In this document: positions 1 to 5,293 of the stretch, one piece after another
Position numbering within the stretch: position 1 is the first letter of the stretch
How the letters are laid out: each line of letters opens with the position of its first letter
Translations under genes and position numbers: made by a program
Notes under the pieces: model-generated
The model's database searches: none
Seen by the model: the letters and a program-made list of their open reading frames with translations, nothing else
Told to the model about the DNA's origin: nothing
Source: Flammeovirgaceae bacterium UBA5867
GTDB taxonomy: Bacteria; Bacteroidota; Bacteroidia; Cytophagales; Cyclobacteriaceae
Reading direction: 5' to 3'
Assembly: GCA_002432545.1 (NCBI GenBank)
Contig: DJFR01000268.1
Span: 55,669-60,961 of the forward strand
Length of the DNA stretch: 5,293 nt

Positions 1-31
1 CTGGTGCAAAATCTATTTTTTTGTGATTAAA

Positions 32-43
32 TCAAACGTTTGA
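32..43. promoter_or_regulatory. Perfect 12-bp palindrome, possible LacI-family operator
   Basis: The sequence TCAAACGTTTGA is an exact inverted repeat centred on a CG step, and one more matching pair (30/45) lies outside a single mismatch. An AAACGTTT core with a central CG is typical of LacI/GalR-family operators; the PurR site, with core CAAACGTTTG, is the best known. The site sits in AT-rich DNA about 390 bases before the susC start, where a promoter is plausible. That a LacI-type sugar-responsive regulator binds here is inference from the motif. No regulator gene is visible in the window, and one 12-bp palindrome can occur by chance. Confidence 0.35.
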
Positions 44-301
44 ATAGACTGATAATTAAAAATAACTTCTATATTGCGTATATGTATGAACATTTACAGT
101 TAAAATCCTACATAATTACAGAAGGCGGATTTGCCAAAACACTGAGAAAAGGAAAATAAAGATTGGGCGGGTGGAATGAATCTCAATGAAGTCATTTCAC
201 AAATAGTGTTAAAGCAGGTTCGTCACGTGGTCGTGGCAGACCGATCACAGTATATGAAGTCGACATAAGAAAAAAATTTAACTCTCAGGAAATAAACCCA
301 A

Positions 302-418
302 ATGCCTATGAAAAAACGGATACCTGACCAGACCGCTTCACGCGCAGCATCACGCACGAAAGCACCTGCACTCCCTGATGTAAAACAGACAAACACCCAA
401 GTCTTTGTTAATCACTAA
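302..418 (+). CDS. Possible short leader ORF (38 residues), doubtful
   Basis: This open frame begins ATG CCT ATG AAA AAA CGG and encodes a basic, Ala/Thr/Ser/Pro-rich peptide starting MPMKKRIPDQTASRAAS and ending QVFVNH. AGGA at 287-290 lies 11 bases before the first ATG, a plausible ribosome site although Bacteroidota often do without one. The TAA at 416-418 is followed after four bases by the preferred ATG of the SusC gene, so translation could be coupled. The peptide has no hydrophobic segment and no motif I recognise. It may be a leader peptide, a decayed N-terminus, or chance; 38 open codons is not statistically remarkable. The frame differs from that of the SusC gene, so it is not simply an N-terminal extension of it. 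Confidence 0.2.
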   Translation: MPMKKRIPDQTASRAASRTKAPALPDVKQTNTQVFVNH

Positions 419-422
419 CGCT

Positions 423-3400
423 ATGCAACATCAATACAACCCCATGTTAAAAAAACTGATAATGCATTCTCTGACGGGAATGATTATCCCGTGCATTCTT
501 GTCACTTCTGTATTTGCATCAGAAGTGAGTACACATGAGTCGCGGCCGCTCGCAATTGAAATGCAGCAAGCCGAGATCACCGTAACAGGTACTGTAACAG
601 CAGCAGATGATGCAACTGCTTTACCCGGTGTAAGCATCACCATAAAGGGCACGAGCCAGGGAACCACAACTGACAAAGACGGAAGATATAGTATACAAGT
701 GCCTGATGGTGATGCTGTATTAGTCTTCTCTTTTATAGGTTTCCTCGCGCAGGAAATTACGGTTGACGCGCGCACCGTGATTGATGTGGCTTTGACTACA
801 GACATTCAGCAACTCAGCGAAGTTGTTGTTGTGGGGTATGGAACACAAAAGAAAGAAACGTTGACCGGAGCGGTCTCTGCCGTTACCAACGAAGAGATTG
901 TAACCACCCGTAACGAGAACGTGCAGAACATGCTCACCGGTAAAGTTCCGGGTCTTCGCGTTCGGCAGAATTCCAGCGAACCGGGTCAGTTCAACAGCGC
1001 TATCGACATTCGTGGCTTCGGTAGTCCGCTGATTGTGGTGGATGGTATACCGCGCGATAACATGGCACGCATCGATCCGGAAGATATAGAGAGTATATCG
1101 GTGGTAAAGGATGCCTCTGCGGCTGTATTCGGATCGCGTGCAGCGAACGGTGTTATCATCATCACTACGAAGCGAGGAACAAAAACAGGCGAGCCAAGCA
1201 TTACCTATTCGGGCAACATGGCTTGGCAGGTTCCTTCCAACTTTCCCGACCTGGTGGATGCTGCCGAGTGGATGACACTCTTTAATGAAAGAGACCGACA
1301 CAATGTAGAAAACAGTAATCCGACTCTTAAATATACACCGGAAGAAATTGAAGCATACCGCAATGGTACGAAGGTATCAACCAACTGGAAAGATGCTGTT
1401 ATGCGCAAGAGTGCTCCTCAAACACAACATACATTAAGCGCTACAGGTGGTAACGACAAAATCACATACTACTCGAGTGTAGGATATCAATATCAAGGCA
1501 GTTTCCTTCAGACAGATGCGATCAACTACGAGAAATATACTCTTCGCAGTAATGTATCGGCACAGGTTAGCAAGAATATACAGTTTGAATTGAACCTCGC
1601 AGGTCTGTCTGACAAGCGCGAAACATCACCGTATAGCTCTAATGATATCATCCGTGCGATGTGGCTACAGCGCCCTATGGATAAAGTATATTACGATGAG
1701 GGCACCAAAAAATATTCGATGATGGATTGGAACGTGATCCTAAATCCCGTTGCCATGATGGATAAAGAACTGGTCGGTGAGAATGCATACCAAAGCAAAT
1801 GGTTCCAGTCTAATGCAAGCCTTACATACGATGTTCCTTTTCTGGAAGGTCTTTCTTTCAAAGGCCTATATAGCTATGACTATACGATGAATGATAACAA
1901 AGAGTATACGAAGGCCTATACATTGTATTTGCCAACCGGTGCTGCGTACCAGGCCAATACACAAAGTCGGGGCAACAGCAGGATCTCCCGTTTCTTTTAC
2001 TCCAAGAACGCAAGCTTGTGGCGGTTGCAGATTGCTTTCGATCGCGACTTCGGAAATCACCACGTAAGCATCATGAATCTCCTCGAGAATTCGCATTACC
2101 AGGGCGACAACTTTTATGGTCGCCGATACGCAGTGTTGCCATTGGATCAAATCTTTGGAGGTATAACTGAAAACCAGGAGATACTGCAAAGTACAGCCAG
2201 TGGTTCGCTTTACGACTATGCGAATCGTGCATCAGTAGGTCGTGCTTCGTATGGCTTCAAGAATAAATATCTGGCCGAGTTTTCGTATCGCTATGAAGGT
2301 TCATCAAAGTTTCCGAAAGACAATCGCTGGGGCTTCTTCCCTGCTGTCTCTGCCGGCTGGAGAATTTCAGAAGAGCCTTTCTGGTCTGCGAACTCATCGC
2401 TTAATTTTATTGATAACCTCAAGCTTCGCGGCTCGTATGGTGTAACGGGAGATGACAGTGGTTTAACCTACCAGTTTGTGAGCGGCTATCAATACCCGGT
2501 TACCGGTAATGGTATAGGCCGCACCGGGCTTCCGCCAGGGTATATATTTGGGAATTCATTTATATCGGCATCCAGCAGTACGGGGTTGGCAAACAACGCT
2601 ATAACCTGGTATAAAGCCAAGACAACAAATATAGGGCTGGACGCTGATGCATGGAATGGACTGCTGGGAGCAACCGTTGAGTTTTTCCAAAGAGATCGCA
2701 CGGGTCTTTTGGCTACGCGTGTTCAAAGTTTACCAGGTATAGTCGGAGCCAATCTTCCGCAGGAGAATTTGAACAGTGATCAAAGTCGCGGCTTTGAAGT
2801 GGAGTTGCGTCATACCAATCGTATCGGAGACATCACCTACCAGGTAAGAGGTAATATATCCTATACAAGAACGCGAACAAACTACTACGAGATGGCGCGC
2901 GCGGGTAACTCGTATCTGAACTGGCGCAATGGTCTTAATGACCGGAACAACAACGTGTGGTGGGGTTATCAAGGCGATGGCCGCATGACGAACTGGGATG
3001 ACATCTATTACAACCCGGTATATATTGGTCGTAATTCTGTGCCGGGTGATTATCAGTATCTTGACTGGAATGGTGACGGCTGGATCAGTGACCTTGATGT
3101 TCATCCCCTTGCTACCAACGGTCAGGTTCCGCTTATCAATTATGGTATCAGTATAGGAGGTCAATGGAAAGGTATTGATTTAACCATGCTATGGCAGGGA
3201 TCCGGTAAGAAGTATGTTATTGCCAGAGAATTCCTATACCAGCCACTCTGGTCGAACAGCAATGCACTTAGCGACTTCACAGATCGCTGGCATCCTGCTG
3301 ATCCGAATGCAGACCCGTATGACCCCGCGACAGAATGGGTTGCCGGTGAATATGGGTATACCGGAACTTCACCCAACGCAGCTTCCGATTTCAATATTCA

Positions 3401-3653
3401 GAATGCTGCCTATATCCGGTTGAAGAGTATAGAGATTGGTTACACACTGCCGAATACTATACTGGACAAAATCTCGCTGCAAAGTGTCAGACTATATGTG
3501 AATGCATATAACCTGTTAACGTTTACCAAGTTGAGGTATATGGATCCGGAATTCTACACCACCAATGATACTTCGAAAGCAGGCCTTACCGATCTGGGCT
3601 ATAATTACCCTATCAACAAGTCTTTCTCCATCGGCCTGACTGCTAAATTCTAA
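423..3653 (+). CDS. SusC/RagA-family TonB-linked outer-membrane receptor
   Basis: An outer-membrane, TonB-dependent importer that forms the barrel of a SusCD transporter; the substrate is unknown. From the ATG at 423 it has 1076 residues, normal for SusC. Residues 1-32 look like a signal peptide: a polar start, KK at 10-11, a hydrophobic core, and cleavage after VFA at 32. The ATG at 444 would also leave a complete signal peptide; a TTG at 405 is less likely. Residues about 52-132 form the carboxypeptidase-D-like beta-sandwich (VTGTV, GVSITIKGT, TDKDGRYSI). The SusC signature EVVVVGYGTQKKETLTGAV spans 133-151. The plug follows, with IRGFG, VVDGIP at 205-210 and VVKDASAAVFGSRAANGVI at 227-245. 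The remainder is the 22-strand barrel, containing an EF-hand-like loop (DWNGDGWISDLD, 881-892) and ending in the outer-membrane C-terminal motif SFSIGLTAKF. There is no STN domain between the signal peptide and the sandwich, so FecR/ECF-sigma signalling is unlikely. The reading frame is intact. No Shine-Dalgarno sequence is seen. It is followed after 12 bases by its SusD partner. Confidence 0.96.
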   Translation: MQHQYNPMLKKLIMHSLTGMIIPCILVTSVFASEVSTHESRPLAIEMQQAEITVTGTVTAADDATALPGVSITIKGTSQGTTTDKDGRYSIQVPDGDAVLVFSFIGFLAQEITVDARTVIDVALTTDIQQLSEVVVVGYGTQKKETLTGAVSAVTNEEIVTTRNENVQNMLTGKVPGLRVRQNSSEPGQFNSAIDIRGFGSPLIVVDGIPRDNMARIDPEDIESISVVKDASAAVFGSRAANGVIIITTKRGTKTGEPSITYSGNMAWQVPSNFPDLVDAAEWMTLFNERDRHNVENSNPTLKYTPEEIEAYRNGTKVSTNWKDAVMRKSAPQTQHTLSATGGNDKITYYSSVGYQYQGSFLQTDAINYEKYTLRSNVSAQVSKNIQFELNLAGLSDKRETSPYSSNDIIRAMWLQRPMDKVYYDEGTKKYSMMDWNVILNPVAMMDKELVGENAYQSKWFQSNASLTYDVPFLEGLSFKGLYSYDYTMNDNKEYTKAYTLYLPTGAAYQANTQSRGNSRISRFFYSKNASLWRLQIAFDRDFGNHHVSIMNLLENSHYQGDNFYGRRYAVLPLDQIFGGITENQEILQSTASGSLYDYANRASVGRASYGFKNKYLAEFSYRYEGSSKFPKDNRWGFFPAVSAGWRISEEPFWSANSSLNFIDNLKLRGSYGVTGDDSGLTYQFVSGYQYPVTGNGIGRTGLPPGYIFGNSFISASSSTGLANNAITWYKAKTTNIGLDADAWNGLLGATVEFFQRDRTGLLATRVQSLPGIVGANLPQENLNSDQSRGFEVELRHTNRIGDITYQVRGNISYTRTRTNYYEMARAGNSYLNWRNGLNDRNNNVWWGYQGDGRMTNWDDIYYNPVYIGRNSVPGDYQYLDWNGDGWISDLDVHPLATNGQVPLINYGISIGGQWKGIDLTMLWQGSGKKYVIAREFLYQPLWSNSNALSDFTDRWHPADPNADPYDPATEWVAGEYGYTGTSPNAASDFNIQNAAYIRLKSIEIGYTLPNTILDKISLQSVRLYVNAYNLLTFTKLRYMDPEFYTTNDTSKAGLTDLGYNYPINKSFSIGLTAKF

Positions 3654-3665
3654 AATGCACGATTT

Positions 3666-5293
3666 ATGAAACTGAGAAAAATTATAACAACGATAAGTTT
3701 GACCATAACGATTTCAGCCTGCACAGACCTGGATATTGCACCTATAAATGTGTTGGGCGAAGATGAGATCTATGGCAGCAATGCTGGCGTATTAAGCAAT
3801 GTAGCGCGCATCTATAGCAGACTGCCTATAGAAGATTTTAAGTATTACTATCCATCAGGCTTCAACTATAGCGGCACATTATTTAAACAAATGTCCGCCC
3901 TTACGGGTGAAGCCGTTGGCCGCGATACACAAGGTGCCGATAACGAAGGGTTTTACTATTGGGATGAAGGCTATGCCGAGCTTCGCGATATCAATACACT
4001 TCTGGCAAAACTACCCGAGCATTCAACTGCTCTCGGAGAAGAAGAAACAAAAACATACCTGGCGGAAGCGCGCTTCTGCAGGGCCTATACATACTTTGCT
4101 TTGGTAAAGCGATACGGTGGTGTTCCTTTAGTTACGGAACCGATAGACTATCCGGGTTCTGTTGATATCGAAGGGACACGTCTTTTCCGTGCCTCTGAAG
4201 AAGCTGTCTGGGATTTTATTGCAGCTGATCTCGATGAAGCTATAACAAACCTGCCCGAGACTTCACCGGCAAAGGGTCGCGTTAATAAATATGTTGCTGC
4301 AGCATTCAAGTCGAGAGCCATGCTATATGCAGCAAGTATAGCAAAGTATAATACGGTAAATGAAGTTCAGGAACAGAACGGCACTTCTGTACGCATCTGT
4401 GGTGTTCCCTCCAATCGTGCAACTGACTATTTCCAGGCAGCCTATGATGCAGCCAAGCTCGTTGTCGCATCAAACAAATATACTTTATACAAAGGTCAGT
4501 GGTCAGCCGGTGACCCGGTTGCACAGGCAAAAAATTTCAGAGCGTTATTCCTCACAGAGACTTCTGAAAACATCTTCGTAAAGTATTATGATCAAACGAA
4601 TAGTACGCACAATTACGATGAGTCGGTACAACCCAACCAGACAAAAACAGGTGGTAATGATTCAGAAGTAAATCCCTCGATGGACTTTGTTGAAATGTTT
4701 GATGGTATTGCCAAGGATGAAGAAGGGCACTTCAAAAATATAGATGAAAATGGCCACTACTATCTTTTCAATTCTCCGCTCGATGCTTTCGCGAATGCTG
4801 AACCACGCTTACGCGGAACCGTAATTTTACCAATGGATACCTATAGGGGCCAGGTAATTGAAATTCGCAGGGGTATATGGACAGGTAATGCAAGCGGAGG
4901 TATATCGCCCCTGGGCAATGAAGGTGATATTGGAAACGTTGCTGATTTATCGGATCCCAATCTCCAGCTCGCACCAAGTTTAGGAGCAAACCCGGTTGTT
5001 AACCTCGAGCCGGGCGATCCGCATGGAGCAACCATGAAAGCTGCCGGTCTCAATGGTCCGGTATCCGGTTGGGACTTCGGTAATATCGGAGGTATATATC
5101 TTGCTAAATATCTCAACGAGAGCGGCCCGACAACCGGTTTTAATTCTACCCAGAGCTGGATCGAAATCCGTTTTGCCGAAGTATTGCTGAACCAGGCTGA
5201 GGCCGCGTATGAATTACACCTGGCCGGTGCTTCCGGTGATAATTACCTTACCGTTGCCTATACCAACATCAACAGTATACGCGAGCGTGCAGG
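3666..5293 (+). CDS. SusD/RagB-family surface lipoprotein (3' end cut off)
   Basis: The surface nutrient-binding lid that pairs with the upstream SusC barrel. I translated the frame by hand: it is open from ATG 3666 to the window edge, giving 542 complete residues. Residues 1-19 are a lipoprotein signal, MKLRKIITTISLTITISAC, with Cys19 as the lipidated residue. The acidic residues just after it (TDLD) fit, weakly, a Bacteroidota surface-export signal. N-terminal SusD-like segments include YYWDEGYAELRDIN (97-110) and the TPR-type signature AEARFCRAYTYFALVKRYGG (133-152), followed by VPLVTE. The C-terminal RagB/SusD part shows NPSMDFVEMFDG (336-347), EPRLRGTVILP (379-389), WIEIRFAEVLLNQAEA (498-513) and finally NINSIRERAG, which in this family normally lies several tens of residues before the stop. 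Residues about 403-475 are an unusually Gly/Asn/Pro-rich linker. There is no ribosome-binding site; the 12-base gap after the SusC stop implies co-transcription. The substrate cannot be deduced. Confidence 0.95.
   Translation, partial: MKLRKIITTISLTITISACTDLDIAPINVLGEDEIYGSNAGVLSNVARIYSRLPIEDFKYYYPSGFNYSGTLFKQMSALTGEAVGRDTQGADNEGFYYWDEGYAELRDINTLLAKLPEHSTALGEEETKTYLAEARFCRAYTYFALVKRYGGVPLVTEPIDYPGSVDIEGTRLFRASEEAVWDFIAADLDEAITNLPETSPAKGRVNKYVAAAFKSRAMLYAASIAKYNTVNEVQEQNGTSVRICGVPSNRATDYFQAAYDAAKLVVASNKYTLYKGQWSAGDPVAQAKNFRALFLTETSENIFVKYYDQTNSTHNYDESVQPNQTKTGGNDSEVNPSMDFVEMFDGIAKDEEGHFKNIDENGHYYLFNSPLDAFANAEPRLRGTVILPMDTYRGQVIEIRRGIWTGNASGGISPLGNEGDIGNVADLSDPNLQLAPSLGANPVVNLEPGDPHGATMKAAGLNGPVSGWDFGNIGGIYLAKYLNESGPTTGFNSTQSWIEIRFAEVLLNQAEAAYELHLAGASGDNYLTVAYTNINSIRERA

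Larger units (their letters stand above)
1..422 (+). other. Upstream/leader region of the susC-susD operon
   Basis: No confident gene lies in this stretch on either strand. Bases 1 to about 130 are visibly AT-rich and are the most likely place for the promoter. From about 160 onward the composition becomes more balanced. I looked for the Bacteroidota sigma promoter (TTTG about 20 bases before TAnnTTTG) and found no good match; the closest is TTTG at 20-23 followed by a poor TAGACTGA at 45-52, with the palindrome at 32-43 lying between them. A short imperfect inverted repeat (AATGA-AG-TCATT) is at 185-196. Two short open frames occur, at 176-268 (30 codons) and 302-418 (38 codons). If transcription starts in the AT-rich part, the mRNA leader would be 250 bases or longer. 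No terminator hairpin with a T-tract and no riboswitch-like fold was recognised. Confidence 0.6.

Noticed and set aside
93..116. TTTACA (93-98) with CATAAT (111-116) as a sigma-70-like promoter
   Set aside because: The spacer is only 12 bases, too short for a functional promoter, and Bacteroidota use a different consensus.
94..121. Direct repeat TTACAG at 94-99 and 116-121, spaced 22 bases (about two helical turns)
   Set aside because: Only six bases match, in AT-rich DNA, so chance is likely. The spacing would suit a dimeric activator but nothing else supports it.
176..268. 30-codon ORF as a gene in its own right
   Set aside because: It is very short, with no recognisable motif; GGTGG just before the ATG is weak support. 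It is reported only as part of the leader observation.
431..3394. Several antisense open frames of 67-193 codons across the SusC gene
   Set aside because: They lie opposite a strongly supported coding frame. Their translations show no recognisable domain or coherent signal and are the expected shadows of a long gene.
2242..4581. Same-strand out-of-frame ORFs at 2242-2445, 3214-3423, 3907-4107 and 4360-4581
   Set aside because: They overlap the SusC or SusD frames, which carry family motifs throughout, and their translations resemble no family.
4306..5116. Antisense open frames opposite the SusD gene (4306-4530, 4768-4989, 4841-5116)
   Set aside because: The SusD frame is continuous and motif-bearing across this interval; the antisense translations look non-coding.
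1..5293. Mobile element, CRISPR array, tRNA/rRNA or other novel system
   Set aside because: I saw no transposase, terminal inverted repeats, regularly spaced repeats or RNA-gene signature on either strand. The window is accounted for by a standard SusC-SusD pair and its upstream region.

Overview
The window carries the start of a glycan- or nutrient-uptake locus from a member of the Bacteroidota (Bacteroidetes). The diagnosis rests on a tandem pair: a large TonB-dependent outer-membrane receptor of the SusC/RagA type, followed 12 bases later by a SusD/RagB-type surface lipoprotein. This pairing is essentially confined to that phylum. Neither gene has a convincing Shine-Dalgarno sequence, which also fits Bacteroidota. 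The SusC sequence style resembles environmental Cytophagales/Chitinophagales-like bacteria as much as gut Bacteroides, but genus cannot be decided from this window.

Layout: bases 1-422 form an upstream region. Its first part (about 1-130) is AT-rich and holds a perfect 12-bp palindrome, TCAAACGTTTGA, of the kind bound by LacI-family repressors. The rest is a more GC-balanced leader that contains two very short open frames of doubtful status. Bases 423-3653 encode the complete SusC-like receptor (1076 residues from the preferred ATG). Bases 3666-5293 encode a SusD-like lipoprotein that is still open at the window edge (542 residues visible, C-terminus missing). All recognisable genes lie on the + strand.

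How it works, from knowledge of the family: the SusD lipoprotein sits on the cell surface as a lid over the SusC barrel. It captures an oligosaccharide or other nutrient and closes over the barrel, and TonB-ExbBD energy coupled through the plug drives import into the periplasm. The two genes are almost certainly co-transcribed. The substrate cannot be read from these two proteins; the enzymes that would reveal it are expected downstream, outside the window. The receptor has no N-terminal STN signalling domain, so regulation through a FecR/ECF-sigma cascade is unlikely, and a cytoplasmic regulator acting at the upstream palindrome is one possible alternative.

I found no RNA gene, mobile element, CRISPR array or clearly novel system. 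The points most worth a second look are the upstream palindrome, the short frames in the leader, and a Gly/Asn/Pro-rich insertion in the SusD protein.
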